Made by a program: the position numbers and the translations under genes. From contig JAXMDZ010000004.1 of the NCBI GenBank assembly GCA_046348585.1, positions 62,001 through 126,000 on the forward strand: a DNA stretch of 64,000 bases, given 5' to 3'. Of the stretch, positions 34,485 through 43,507 are shown one piece after another (the first letter of the stretch is position 1; the number at the start of each line of letters is the position of its first letter). The notes below the pieces were generated by a model that saw only the letters and a list, made by a program, of their open reading frames with translations, searched no databases and was not told the DNA's origin. Source of the stretch: JADZAI01 sp046348585. Lineage in GTDB: Bacteria > Pseudomonadota > Alphaproteobacteria > Micropepsales > Micropepsaceae.

Positions 34485-34549
34485 CGCGAGCAGGTCACCG
34501 TCGGCCTGGGCTATGAAGGCGACTTCGGTCTCAACGGCGACAGCCGGAA
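34485..34549 (+). repeat. 65-bp direct repeat, second copy at 37178-37242
   Basis: The two 65-bp blocks are identical base for base and lie 2.7 kb apart, flanking most of the intact autotransporter gene. They are substrates for deletion or gene conversion between the relic and the gene's 3' end. Confidence 0.92.
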
Positions 34550-34583
34550 CCACCACGTCATCTTCGAACTCGAAACACGATTC
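34485..34583 (+). pseudogene. Relic of the C-terminal end of an autotransporter barrel
   Basis: Read from 34485, the frame gives REQVTVGLGYEGDFGLNGDS and then RNHHVIFELETRF, nearly the same as the last 34 residues of the autotransporter that follows (REQVTVGLGYEG...RNHRVFFKLGTLF). The first 65 bases are identical to 37178-37242; after that, differences appear. No start codon or upstream barrel is present. It is best read as the remains of a tandem autotransporter copy deleted by recombination. Codons after 34583 run on without homology to a stop at 34626. Confidence 0.8.
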
Positions 34584-34624
34584 GATTCTACGCTTCAACT
34601 AGGCTGGACTGGGAGGGGATTGCT

Positions 34625-37279
34625 GTGATGCCGAAATCGCTTGGGGGCGCGCGCGCGCGGTTTCTGGCTGCTGCAATGGCGGCGGCCTTGGCTTGGCCGG
34701 CGGCGGCGTGGGCGGCTCCCTCCTGCCAGCCGGGCGAGACGTCGCATGCCTACAGTTTCACCGGCAGCACGCAGACGCTGAACGTTCCGGCGAATGTCCA
34801 CGCGATCACCGTCTATCTTAGCGGCGCGCAGGGCGGCAACGGCATCGGCGGCAGCGGCAATACCGCCGGAACCGGCGGGCTCGGCGCTGAGGTCAGCGGG
34901 CGGATGAGCGTTGCGCCCGGCGATACTCTGACCATTGGGGTCGGCGGGCAGGGCTCGCTGGCCGTCAATCCCGGCGGTTCGGGCGGCGGCGATCAGAACG
35001 CGGGAAGCGCCCGCGCCGGCAATGGCGGCGGTGCAACCAATATTTCCGTGAACGGCGGTCCTTCGGCGGCCATTGCGGCCGGCGGCGGCGGCGGCGGCAC
35101 TTCCGGGTGGGGCGGCAGCGGGGCCGTGCCCGGCGGCAACGGCGGCGCCAGCGGCGGCAGCGGCTCGACCGGCGGCACGGTGATCCCTGGGTCCGGCAGC
35201 GGTCCGTTCGGCGGTTCCGGCGGCTCGATCGGCGCCGGCGGCGCGGCGGGAGCCGGGTGCTCGATCTACCCGGGCACGCCCGGCACGGCGTCCGGCAATG
35301 GCGGCGGCAGCTTCGAATTCGCGGGCGGTTTTGATGGGGCCGGCGCCGGCGGCGGCGGCGGCGGCGGCGCTACGGTCGGCGGCGGCGGCGGCGGCAGCGG
35401 CGTCGGGACGACGGGCTGTTCCACCAATTACAACGGCGGCGGCGGCGGCGGCGCCGGCGGCCAGTCGAGCACCGGTGTGCTGCAATCGGCGGCGGTGAGC
35501 GAAGGCGTCAATGCCGGTGACGGCTCGGCGCTGGTTTGCCTGGCTCCGCCTGCGTTCACGGTCAGCGGCACCGGGAGTTCGTCGAGCGGCAGCGTGACGT
35601 TGCAGCTGACGTCGGTTGCGGGGACGCAGACGACGACGGTTTCGTCCGGAGCGGCGAGCTTTGCGTTTGCGACGCCTGTGCCTGACGGGGGGTGGAGCGT
35701 CGCGGTGACGGCGAAGCCTGCGAGCGAGACGTGCACGGTGACGCCGTCGTCGGGCACGATTTCCGGCGCGAACGTGACCAATCTGGTTCTGGCCTGTCAG
35801 CCGAACGTGACGGCGCAGAACCAGACGCTGACGCTGCTGGCCGGGACGACGGGGACGGTCGATCTGACGCAGGGCGCGACGGGCGGACCGTTCACCGGCG
35901 CGGCGATCGTGACGCCGCCGCCTGGCGCGGCGGGGACGGCGACGATCCTCAACCAGGGCGGCGTCTATACGCTTCAGTTCGCGGCCTCGCCGTCCTATTC
36001 GGGGACGACGAACCTCACCTACACGCTCTCCAACGCCTCCGGGCCGTCGTCGCCTGCGACGGTGACGATCACCGTGCAGCCGCGGCCCGATCCGTCGCTC
36101 GACCCCGAGGTCGTCGGCCTTGTGCGGGCCGAGGTGGAGGCGGCCCGGCGGTTCGCGGACGTGCAGATCCGCACGTTCAACGAACGGCTTGAGGATCTGC
36201 ACAACGAAGGCGAGCGGCGCGAGAACGCAGTGCGTCTTGGCGTCGGGGTGCAGGTCGCCTCGGCCGAGCCCGAGACCTGCGCGACCTCGGACGGTCTGCT
36301 GTCGTCGGGCCTGTCGCGCCCGGTCTCGCCCGACCTCACCTGCGCTGAGACGGCGGACGGGTCCGGGACGATGACCGACGCCTCGCCCGGCCCCGGCCTT
36401 GCGGCCGCGGCGGCGTCGTCGGGCGCGGCTTCGGCGGCGGCGGGGCCTGAGACCGAGCTTGCCTTCTGGCTGGGCGGCTACGTCAACTTCGGCAGCAATG
36501 ACGACGGCGTGTTCGATCTCGACCACACGCTGGCCGGGGTGAGCGGCGGCCTGGACTACCGCTTCAGCCCCGAACTGACGGCGGGCCTCGGCCTCGGCTA
36601 TGGCCGCGACCGCACCGAGATCGGCGACGACGGCACGATCAGCCGGGGAGAGTCCGTCTCGTTCGCGGGCTATGCGAGCTATCGTCCGGCGCCGGGCTTC
36701 TACATCGACGCTCTGACCGGCTACGGCACGATCAGCTTCGACAGCGAGCGCTATGTGAGCGCGATCGACGGCTTCGCCTTCGGGGTGCGCGACGGCCATC
36801 AGGTGTTCGGCTCGCTGGCGGTCGGCTACGAGTTCCGCGAGGACGGCCTGCTGATCGCGCCCTATGGCCGGGTGTGGGGTTCGGACACCTCGCTGGACGC
36901 CTTCGTCGAGACCGGGGCGGGGATCTACAACCTCGCCTATGACGAGCAGTCGTTCGACACGGTCTCGGGCACGCTGGGTCTGCGCTTCGAGAGCGAGGGG
37001 ACGATCGGCGAGGGCGTGCTGACCTCGCGCTTCCGCTTCGAGTACACGCACGACTTCTCGGGTTCGAGCCTGCTGACGCTCGGCTACGACGACATCGGGA
37101 CGATGCCCTACCAGATCGACGTGGAGGCCTTCTCGCGCAATCACATCGCGCTCGGCCTCGGCTTCGACGCCCGCTTCCGCGAGCAGGTCACCGTCGGCCT
37201 GGGCTATGAAGGCGACTTCGGTCTCAACGGCGACAGCCGGAATCACCGCGTCTTCTTCAAACTCGGAACGCTGTTCTAG
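34625..37279 (+). CDS. Autotransporter with glycine-rich passenger domain
   Basis: An 884-residue type V secreted protein. After a signal peptide (to about residue 30, ending AWA-AP) comes a very Gly-rich region (about 35-300) that begins with a beta-strand start (TGSTQTLNVPANVHAITVYL) and resembles the Gly_rich domain known from ALK/LTK receptors. Two Ig-like or cadherin-like beta domains follow (about 305-490), then a helical linker (EVEAARRFADVQIRTFNERL, about 500-530), and finally a C-terminal autotransporter barrel (about 615-884, ending KLGTLF). GGAGGGG precedes the GTG (34625) and ATG (34628) starts; either may be used. It is probably a surface adhesin or matrix protein; function inferred. 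Confidence 0.85.
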   Translation: MMPKSLGGARARFLAAAMAAALAWPAAAWAAPSCQPGETSHAYSFTGSTQTLNVPANVHAITVYLSGAQGGNGIGGSGNTAGTGGLGAEVSGRMSVAPGDTLTIGVGGQGSLAVNPGGSGGGDQNAGSARAGNGGGATNISVNGGPSAAIAAGGGGGGTSGWGGSGAVPGGNGGASGGSGSTGGTVIPGSGSGPFGGSGGSIGAGGAAGAGCSIYPGTPGTASGNGGGSFEFAGGFDGAGAGGGGGGGATVGGGGGGSGVGTTGCSTNYNGGGGGGAGGQSSTGVLQSAAVSEGVNAGDGSALVCLAPPAFTVSGTGSSSSGSVTLQLTSVAGTQTTTVSSGAASFAFATPVPDGGWSVAVTAKPASETCTVTPSSGTISGANVTNLVLACQPNVTAQNQTLTLLAGTTGTVDLTQGATGGPFTGAAIVTPPPGAAGTATILNQGGVYTLQFAASPSYSGTTNLTYTLSNASGPSSPATVTITVQPRPDPSLDPEVVGLVRAEVEAARRFADVQIRTFNERLEDLHNEGERRENAVRLGVGVQVASAEPETCATSDGLLSSGLSRPVSPDLTCAETADGSGTMTDASPGPGLAAAAASSGAASAAAGPETELAFWLGGYVNFGSNDDGVFDLDHTLAGVSGGLDYRFSPELTAGLGLGYGRDRTEIGDDGTISRGESVSFAGYASYRPAPGFYIDALTGYGTISFDSERYVSAIDGFAFGVRDGHQVFGSLAVGYEFREDGLLIAPYGRVWGSDTSLDAFVETGAGIYNLAYDEQSFDTVSGTLGLRFESEGTIGEGVLTSRFRFEYTHDFSGSSLLTLGYDDIGTMPYQIDVEAFSRNHIALGLGFDARFREQVTVGLGYEGDFGLNGDSRNHRVFFKLGTLF

Positions 37280-37358
37280 AGCGGTTCCGGGCGTGCTATA
37301 GGGCTGGCTTCCGGATTGGCGTGCATGGTGCCGCCCCCGGAAGCGAGGCCCGACGCGC

Positions 37359-38993
37359 ATGCTGCGCATCCATGAACTGAAGCTGCCGCTCGATCACAAG
37401 GAGCCGGCGCTCCGCCAGGCGATCCTGAAGCGGCTGAACGTCCCCGCCGCCCAGCTTGCGGGCTTCACCGTCTTCAAGCGCGCCTGGGACGCCCGCAAGC
37501 GCGACGCGATCCAGCTTACCTATACGATCGACGCCGAGCTTCAGGACGAGGCGGCGGTGCTGAAGCGTTTCGCCCGCGATCCCCACATCGTCCCCACCCC
37601 GGACATGACCTATCGCCCCGTGGCGCACGCCGCGCCCGGCGCGCCGCGCCCGGTCGTCGTCGGCATGGGGCCGTGCGGCTTCTTCGCGGCGCTGATCCTC
37701 GCCGAAATGGGCTTCCGGCCCATCGTCATCGAGCGCGGCAAGATCGTCCGTGAGCGGACGAAGGACACGTTCCGCTTCTGGCGCAAGGCCGAACTCAATC
37801 CCGGCTCGAACGCCCAGTTCGGCGAGGGCGGAGCGGGCACGTTCTCGGACGGCAAGCTCTACAGCCAGATCAAGGATCCCCGCCATCTCGGCCGCAAGGT
37901 GCTGACCGAGTTCGTCGCGGCCGGCGCGCCGGAGGAAATCCTCACCGTCGCCAAGCCCCATATCGGCACGTTCCGCCTGGTGACGATGGTGGAGAACATC
38001 CGCGCCAAGATCGAGGCGCTGGGCGGCGAGATCCGTTTCGAGACGCAGGTCACCGACATCCTCGTCGAGGAGAAGGCCGGCCGCCGCCACGTGACCGGCG
38101 TCGTGCTTTCCACCGGCGAGACGCTCGCCTGCGAGGCGCTGGTGATGGCGCTCGGCCACTCGGCCCGCGACACGTTCGAAATGCTGCATGCCCGCGGCGT
38201 CTTCTTCGAGGCCAAGCCCTTCTCGATCGGGGTGCGCATCGAGCATCCCCAGTCGGTCATCGACCGCGCCCGCTTCGGGGCGAGCGCCGGGCATCCGATC
38301 CTCGGCGCGGCCGACTACAAGCTCTCGCACCAGGCCGCGAACGGGCGCGGCGTCTATTCCTTCTGCATGTGCCCCGGCGGCACGGTGGTCGCCGCCGCTT
38401 CGGAACCCGGCCGCCTCGTCACCAACGGGATGAGCCAGTATTCGCGGCGCGAGCGCAACGCCAATGCCGGCATCGTCGTCGGCGTCACGCCGGCGGATTT
38501 TCCGGGCGACGCGAAGGCGAGCCCGCTCGCCGGCATCGCCTTCCAGCGCCGGTGGGAAGAGGCCGCCTTCAAGGCGGGCGGCGGCGCCTGGGCGGCCCCC
38601 GGACAGCGTGTGGGCGATTTCCTCGCCGGCCGCCCCAGCACCGCGCTGGGGGCGGTGATCCCCTCCTACAAGCCGGGCGTCCACCCGACCGATCTGGCGC
38701 TCTGCCTGCCGGACTACGCGGTCGAGGCCATGCGCGAGGCGCTGCCCCGCTTCGCGCGCCAGATTCCGGGCTTCGCCATGGACGACGCGGTGATGACCGG
38801 GGTCGAGACCCGCACCTCCTCGCCGGTCCGCATGACCCGCGGCGGGGACTTCCAGAGCCTCAACACGGCCGGGCTTTACCCGGCGGGCGAGGGCGCGGGC
38901 TATGCCGGCGGCATCCTCTCGGCGGCGGTCGACGGCATCAAGGTCGCGGAGGCCGTGGCGCTGAGCCTTGCGGGAGCCGCCCGGGCGGCGTGA
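37359..38993 (+). CDS. FAD-dependent dehydrogenase, COG2509 type
   Basis: A 544-residue flavoprotein of an uncharacterised family. The N-terminal 90 residues form a small alpha/beta domain (LRIHELKLPLDH), followed by an FAD-binding fold with VVVGMGPCGFFAALILAEMG and ERGKIVRERTKD. The mid region has FGEGGAGTFSDGKLYSQ, typical of the family, and the C-terminal VETRTSSPVRMTRGG and LYPAGEGAGYAGGI close the FAD site. Substrate unknown. The gene lies 79 bases after the autotransporter and 84 before yebC. Confidence 0.88.
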   Translation: MLRIHELKLPLDHKEPALRQAILKRLNVPAAQLAGFTVFKRAWDARKRDAIQLTYTIDAELQDEAAVLKRFARDPHIVPTPDMTYRPVAHAAPGAPRPVVVGMGPCGFFAALILAEMGFRPIVIERGKIVRERTKDTFRFWRKAELNPGSNAQFGEGGAGTFSDGKLYSQIKDPRHLGRKVLTEFVAAGAPEEILTVAKPHIGTFRLVTMVENIRAKIEALGGEIRFETQVTDILVEEKAGRRHVTGVVLSTGETLACEALVMALGHSARDTFEMLHARGVFFEAKPFSIGVRIEHPQSVIDRARFGASAGHPILGAADYKLSHQAANGRGVYSFCMCPGGTVVAAASEPGRLVTNGMSQYSRRERNANAGIVVGVTPADFPGDAKASPLAGIAFQRRWEEAAFKAGGGAWAAPGQRVGDFLAGRPSTALGAVIPSYKPGVHPTDLALCLPDYAVEAMREALPRFARQIPGFAMDDAVMTGVETRTSSPVRMTRGGDFQSLNTAGLYPAGEGAGYAGGILSAAVDGIKVAEAVALSLAGAARAA

Positions 38994-39077
38994 CGCCAGA
39001 GCCCTTGCCTCCGCCCCCCGCGCCCGCTTAAGACCTGCGCTTTCCCTCGTGGGAATAGCCGTTTTCGAGGATCGCCG

Positions 39078-39827
39078 ATGGCCGGCCATAGCCAGTTCAA
39101 GAACATCATGTTCCGCAAGGGGGCGCAGGACAAGAAGCGCTCCAAGCTGTTCTCCAAGCTCGCCCGCGAGATCACCGTCGCGGCCAAGACCGGGCTGCCC
39201 GACCCCAACATGAATCCCAAGCTGCGCGCCGCCATCGCCGCCGCGCGCAAGGAGAACATGCCCAAGGACAATGTGGACCGGGCGATCAAGAAGGCGCTGG
39301 GGGGCGATGCGGAGAACTACGAGGAGATCCGCTACGAGGGCTACGGCCCCGGCGGCGTCGCCATCATCGTCGAGGCGCTGACCGACAACCGCAACCGCAC
39401 CGCGCCGGACGTGCGCTCGCTGTTCTCCAAGTACGGCGGCAATATGGGCGCCGACGGCTCGGTCGCCTTCCTGTTCAACCGCGTCGGCTCCATCGTCTAT
39501 CCGCTCGACAAGGGCAGCGCCGACGACATGCTGGAGAAGGCGATCGAGGCCGGGGCGGACGAGGTGCTGACCACCGCCGAGGGTCATGAATTCCTCTGCC
39601 CGGTGGAGTCCTTCGGCGAGGTCCGCGACGCGCTGGAGAAATTGCTGGGCACCTCGGATGCCGCCCGCATCGTCTTCAAGCCGCTCGACACCAAGAGCGT
39701 GGACGAGGAAACTGGCCGCTCGCTGCTCAAGCTGATCGACGCCCTGGACGATCACGACGACATCCAGCAGGTCTATGCGAACTACGAGATGAGCGACGCG
39801 GTGATGGAGAAGCTCGCCGCGGCGTAA
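39078..39827 (+). CDS. YebC/PmpR family protein
   Basis: A 249-residue YebC-type protein starting MAGHSQFKNIMFRKGAQDKKRSK. The conserved GYGPGGVAIIVEALTDNRNRTAPDVRS and GSVAFLFNRVG are present. Members are annotated as transcription regulators, and recent work links the family to relief of ribosome stalling. The position two genes upstream of ruvC is the usual one (yebC-ruvC-ruvA-ruvB). Here a methyltransferase gene sits between yebC and ruvC. Confidence 0.95.
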   Translation: MAGHSQFKNIMFRKGAQDKKRSKLFSKLAREITVAAKTGLPDPNMNPKLRAAIAAARKENMPKDNVDRAIKKALGGDAENYEEIRYEGYGPGGVAIIVEALTDNRNRTAPDVRSLFSKYGGNMGADGSVAFLFNRVGSIVYPLDKGSADDMLEKAIEAGADEVLTTAEGHEFLCPVESFGEVRDALEKLLGTSDAARIVFKPLDTKSVDEETGRSLLKLIDALDDHDDIQQVYANYEMSDAVMEKLAAA

Positions 39828-39838
39828 ACGGGGGTCCA

Positions 39839-41317
39839 GTGAGCGCCGCTGCCGACGACAGCCACTTCATCTACGACGAGGTCGCCTATCCGACGCCGGT
39901 CCTGCCGGCGCAGACCCCCAACCGCCTGCGCTCCGCCGCCATCGCGTTCGGATACGAGCCGAAGCCCTGCGCGAGCGCCTCGATGCTCGAGATCGGCTGC
40001 GGCGACGGCTTCAACCTGATCGGCTGCGCGGCGGCGGAACCCGGCGGGCGCTATGTCGGCTTCGATCTTTCGGCGGCGGCGATCGGCAGGGGCCGGGAAT
40101 TGCTGGCGCTCAGCGGCCTCGCCAATGTCGATCTGCACCAGGGCGACATCACCGCCTATCCGAAGACCGGTGAACGCTTCGACTATATTGTTTCGCACGG
40201 CGTCTATGGCTGGGTGCCGCCATTCGTGCGCGAGGCCCTGCTCGACCTGGTCGCGGCGCGGCTCGCGCCGGGGGGCGTCGCGATGGTCAGCTATGACTGC
40301 CTGCCCGCCGCCGCGCCCAAGGCGACGCTCAATACCTTTCTGCGCGAGCGCACGGCCGGCCTCGACGGACCGGCAGCGCAGCTGCGCGAGGCCTACCGGC
40401 TGGTCCAGGTGCTCGCCGGCGCGCAGCAATCCGGCTCGCGGCTGAAGCCGATGCTCGATCTGCTGATGAAGGAATTGCCGCATTTCGAGCCGGCCTATTT
40501 CTTCCACGACTTTCTCGCCGAGTTCTATGCGCCCTGTTCGCTCCGGGACTTCGCGGCGGCGGCGGCGCGGCGCGGCCTGCGGGCCATCGGCGACGCCGGG
40601 ATGACCGACCTCTTTTCCGGCGACCTTGAGGACGAGGCCCGCGCGCTGCTGGCCGAGGCGGGCGACGACTATGTCCGCCGCGCCCATCTGCTCGACCTTC
40701 TGCGCGGCGCGATGATGTTCCGCCGCACCTTTCTGGTACGCGAGGACGCGCCGCCGCCCGCCTCCCTGGGCGGGTTGAAGGACCTGACCTTCGTCTTCCT
40801 CGGCGGTTCGGAGACCGGCAGCGACGAGCGCGGGCCTTACGTGAAATACATGGAGGGCGAGGATACCTACATGCTCGCCCGCCAGGCGGACGAGCAGGCG
40901 ATCATGGCGGCCCTCGACGCCGCCTCTCCGCTCGAACTGACGGTCGGCGAGGTCGCCGCCCGCACCGGCCTGGACGCCGGCGTGGTCGAGGCGTTTCTCG
41001 CGCGCGCCGTGGCGCTGAAGCTGGTCGTCGCCCATGCGACGCCGCAGCCCTTCGTGGTCGTGCCGGGCGAGCGTCCGGTCGCCGCGCCGCTGATCCGCAC
41101 CATGATGGGGATCGGCGGCTGGGCGATCACGCTGCGCCATGCCCGCCTGGTCATCGACCCGGAGCCGACGCGGGTCTTCCTCACCCTGTGCGATGGCACA
41201 CGCACGCGCGCCGAACTGGGGGCCGCGATGTCGGCCCGCTTCGATTTCGAGGTGACGCCCGCCCTCGTCGAAGCGGCCATCGCTGATCTCGGCCCGAGGC
41301 GCGTCTTCTCCGCCTGA
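39839..41317 (+). CDS. SAM-dependent methyltransferase with regulatory domain, PKMT-like
   Basis: A 492-residue enzyme with an N-terminal class I methyltransferase (SAM loop MLEIGCGDGFNL, acidic residue in YVGFDLS, then DLHQGDIT) and a methyltransferase-regulatory domain in the middle (about 215-310, with HDFLAEFYAPCSLRDFAAAA), followed by a C-terminal winged-helix-like part. This is the layout of rickettsial protein lysine methyltransferases that modify the autotransporter OmpB. The start is GTG 39839. The substrate here is unknown. Confidence 0.85.
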   Translation: MSAAADDSHFIYDEVAYPTPVLPAQTPNRLRSAAIAFGYEPKPCASASMLEIGCGDGFNLIGCAAAEPGGRYVGFDLSAAAIGRGRELLALSGLANVDLHQGDITAYPKTGERFDYIVSHGVYGWVPPFVREALLDLVAARLAPGGVAMVSYDCLPAAAPKATLNTFLRERTAGLDGPAAQLREAYRLVQVLAGAQQSGSRLKPMLDLLMKELPHFEPAYFFHDFLAEFYAPCSLRDFAAAAARRGLRAIGDAGMTDLFSGDLEDEARALLAEAGDDYVRRAHLLDLLRGAMMFRRTFLVREDAPPPASLGGLKDLTFVFLGGSETGSDERGPYVKYMEGEDTYMLARQADEQAIMAALDAASPLELTVGEVAARTGLDAGVVEAFLARAVALKLVVAHATPQPFVVVPGERPVAAPLIRTMMGIGGWAITLRHARLVIDPEPTRVFLTLCDGTRTRAELGAAMSARFDFEVTPALVEAAIADLGPRRVFSA

Positions 41318-41343
41318 CGGCGGGCCATCTGGTAGAACGGATC

Positions 41344-41853
41344 ATGTCCATGATTCGGATCATCGGCCTCGACCCCGGCCTCCAGCGCACCGGCTGGGGC
41401 GTCGTGGAGTCCGACGGCAATCGCCTCAGCCATGTCGGGCACGGCACCGTGACCTCGCGCGCCAGCGCCGATCTCGCCGCGCGCCTGCTTGAGCTTTACG
41501 AAGGACTGACGGCCGTCTTCCGCGCCTTCGCGCCGGCCGAGGCGGCGGTCGAGAACACCTTCGTCAACAAGGACGCCGCCGGCACGCTGAAGCTGGGGCA
41601 GGCGCGGGCGATCTCGCTGCTGGTGCCCGCCCAGGCCGGGCTTCCGGTCGCCGAATACGCGCCCAACCAGGTCAAGAAGTCCGTCGTCGGCGTCGGCCAT
41701 GCGGAAAAGGGCCAGGTGCTCCACATGGTCAAGGTCCTGCTGCCCCAGTGCGGCGACCCCGCGCCCGACGAGGCCGACGCGCTCGCGGTCGCGATCTGTC
41801 ACGCCCATCTCGGTCGGGCGCGGGCCATGCAGATGCAGGCGCTCGCGCGATGA
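41344..41853 (+). CDS. ruvC: Holliday junction endonuclease RuvC
   Basis: A 169-residue resolvase of recombination intermediates. The RNase H-like active site is visible in IIGLDPGLQRTGWG (first Asp), VENTFVNKD (Glu) and DPAPDEADALAVAICHAH (Asp pair). The gene overlaps ruvA by four bases. Length is normal. Confidence 0.97.
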   Translation: MSMIRIIGLDPGLQRTGWGVVESDGNRLSHVGHGTVTSRASADLAARLLELYEGLTAVFRAFAPAEAAVENTFVNKDAAGTLKLGQARAISLLVPAQAGLPVAEYAPNQVKKSVVGVGHAEKGQVLHMVKVLLPQCGDPAPDEADALAVAICHAHLGRARAMQMQALAR

Positions 41854-42458
41854 TCGGCAAGCTCTCCGGCACGGTCGACGAAGTGGCGGCCGACTACGCG
41901 ATCGTCGATGTCCACGGCGTCGGCTATGTCGCCTATTGCCCGGCGCGCACGCTCGACCGGCTGACGCGCGGCGAGGCGGCGGTGCTGTTCATCGAGACCG
42001 TGGTGCGCGAGGACATGATCCGCCTCTACGGCTTTTCCGCCGCCGCCGACCGCGACTGGTTCCGCCTGCTCCAGACGGTGCAGGGCGTCGGCGCGAAGGT
42101 GGCGCTTGCCATCCTCTCGACCCTGCCGGGCGAGGCGCTCGGCCAGGCGATCGCCCTGCAGGACAAGGCGGCGGTCTCGCGCACCCCCGGCGTCGGACCC
42201 AAGCTCGCCCAGCGCATCGTCGCCGAGCTGAAGGACAAAGGCCCGGCCGGCGTGATCGCCGGGGTGCCGGCCGCCGCCATCTCCGCCATTACGCGCGCCC
42301 CCAAAGGCGCGCCCGCCGAGGCGGTCTCCGCCCTCGTCAATCTCGGCTATGGCCAGAGCGAGGCGGGGCAGGCGGTCGCCGCCGCCGTCGCCGAGCTGGG
42401 CGATGACGCCGGCCTCGACAAGCTCATCCGCGACGGCCTCAAGAGGCTCGCCCGATGA
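41850..42458 (+). CDS. ruvA: Holliday junction DNA-binding protein RuvA
   Basis: A 202-residue junction-binding subunit that loads the RuvB motor. It starts MIGKLSGTVDEVAADYAIVD, with the two helix-hairpin-helix regions LLQTVQGVGAKVALAIL and SRTPGVGPKLAQRIVAELKDK. The C-terminal RuvB-binding domain carries AVSALVNLGYGQSEA. Start ATGA overlap with ruvC; the stop overlaps the ruvB start. Confidence 0.97.
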   Translation: MIGKLSGTVDEVAADYAIVDVHGVGYVAYCPARTLDRLTRGEAAVLFIETVVREDMIRLYGFSAAADRDWFRLLQTVQGVGAKVALAILSTLPGEALGQAIALQDKAAVSRTPGVGPKLAQRIVAELKDKGPAGVIAGVPAAAISAITRAPKGAPAEAVSALVNLGYGQSEAGQAVAAAVAELGDDAGLDKLIRDGLKRLAR

Positions 42459-43507
42459 CCGACCGTCTCGTCTCTCCCGGCGAACGCGACGACGACGCGC
42501 CTGACTCGACGCTGCGCCCGCAGCGCCTCTCAGAATTCATCGGCCAGGCGAAGGAGCGCGAGCGCCTCCAGGTCTATATCGAGGCCGCCAAAGCGCGCGG
42601 CGAGGCGATGGACCATGTGCTGCTCTACGGCCCGCCCGGCCTCGGCAAGACGACGCTGGCGCAGATCGTGGCGCGCGAACTCGGCGTCAATTTTCGCGCG
42701 ACCTCGGGCCCGGTCATCGCGCGGGCGGGCGATCTCGCTGCGCTTCTCACCAATCTCCAGCCGCGCGACGTGCTCTTCATCGACGAGATCCACCGCCTCA
42801 ACCCGGCGGTCGAGGAAGTGCTCTACCCGGCGATGGAGGATTTCCAGCTCGACCTCATCATCGGCGAAGGCCCGGCGGCGCGCAGCGTGCGCATCGACCT
42901 GTCGCCTTTCACGCTGATCGCCGCGACGACGCGCTCGGGCATGATTGCCAAGCCGCTGCACGACCGCTTCGGCATCAAGTCGGCGCTGGAGTTCTACGGC
43001 GTCGAGGATCTCGCGGAGATCGTCCGGCGCGGCGGACGGGTGCTCGGCCTGCCGATGACCGACAGCGGCGCGCGCGAGATCGCCCGCCGGGCCCGCGGCA
43101 CGCCGCGCGTCGCCGGGCGGCTGCTGCGCCGGGTGCGCGACTATGCCGAGGTGAAGCGCGCCGCCGAGGTGACCGACGCCTTCGCCGACGCGGTGCTGCA
43201 GCAGCTTGAGGTCGATGCCTCCGGTCTCGACGCGCTCGACCGCCGCTATCTGCGCCTCATCGCGGACGCCTTCGCGGGCGGTCCGGTCGGCATCGAAACC
43301 CTCGCCGCCGCGCTCGCCGAAGCGCGCGACAATATCGAGGAGACGATCGAGCCCTACCTCATCCAGCAGGGTTTCATCCAGCGCACGCCGCGCGGCCGCG
43401 TCCTCACCGGCAATGCCTTCGCGCATCTGGGCCTCGCGCCGCCGCCGCGCGATCCGGCGCAGGCTGCGCTCTTCGACATGCCCGCACGCGAGGACCGCGA
43501 TGTCTGA
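42455..43507 (+). CDS. ruvB: Holliday junction helicase RuvB
   Basis: A 350-residue AAA+ motor that drives branch migration with RuvA. Walker A is GPPGLGKTTLA, Walker B LFIDEIHRL, sensor 1 IAATTRSGM and the arginine finger region RDRFGI-like (HDRFGIKSAL). The N-terminus has LRPQRLSEFIGQ. The stop overlaps the ybgC start by eight bases. Confidence 0.97.
   Translation: MTDRLVSPGERDDDAPDSTLRPQRLSEFIGQAKERERLQVYIEAAKARGEAMDHVLLYGPPGLGKTTLAQIVARELGVNFRATSGPVIARAGDLAALLTNLQPRDVLFIDEIHRLNPAVEEVLYPAMEDFQLDLIIGEGPAARSVRIDLSPFTLIAATTRSGMIAKPLHDRFGIKSALEFYGVEDLAEIVRRGGRVLGLPMTDSGAREIARRARGTPRVAGRLLRRVRDYAEVKRAAEVTDAFADAVLQQLEVDASGLDALDRRYLRLIADAFAGGPVGIETLAAALAEARDNIEETIEPYLIQQGFIQRTPRGRVLTGNAFAHLGLAPPPRDPAQAALFDMPAREDRDV

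Noticed and set aside
34800..35470. Long GGC-rich repeat tract, possible satellite
   Set aside because: It is the coding sequence of the glycine-rich passenger and stays in frame throughout.
34595..37369. 924-codon open frame on the minus strand opposite the autotransporter
   Set aside because: It is a shadow of high GC: Arg/Ala/Asp-rich, no family features, while the plus strand has a signal peptide and barrel.
37296..39755. 819-codon open frame on the minus strand opposite the FAD dehydrogenase and yebC
   Set aside because: Same GC-rich shadow effect; it spans two well-supported genes.
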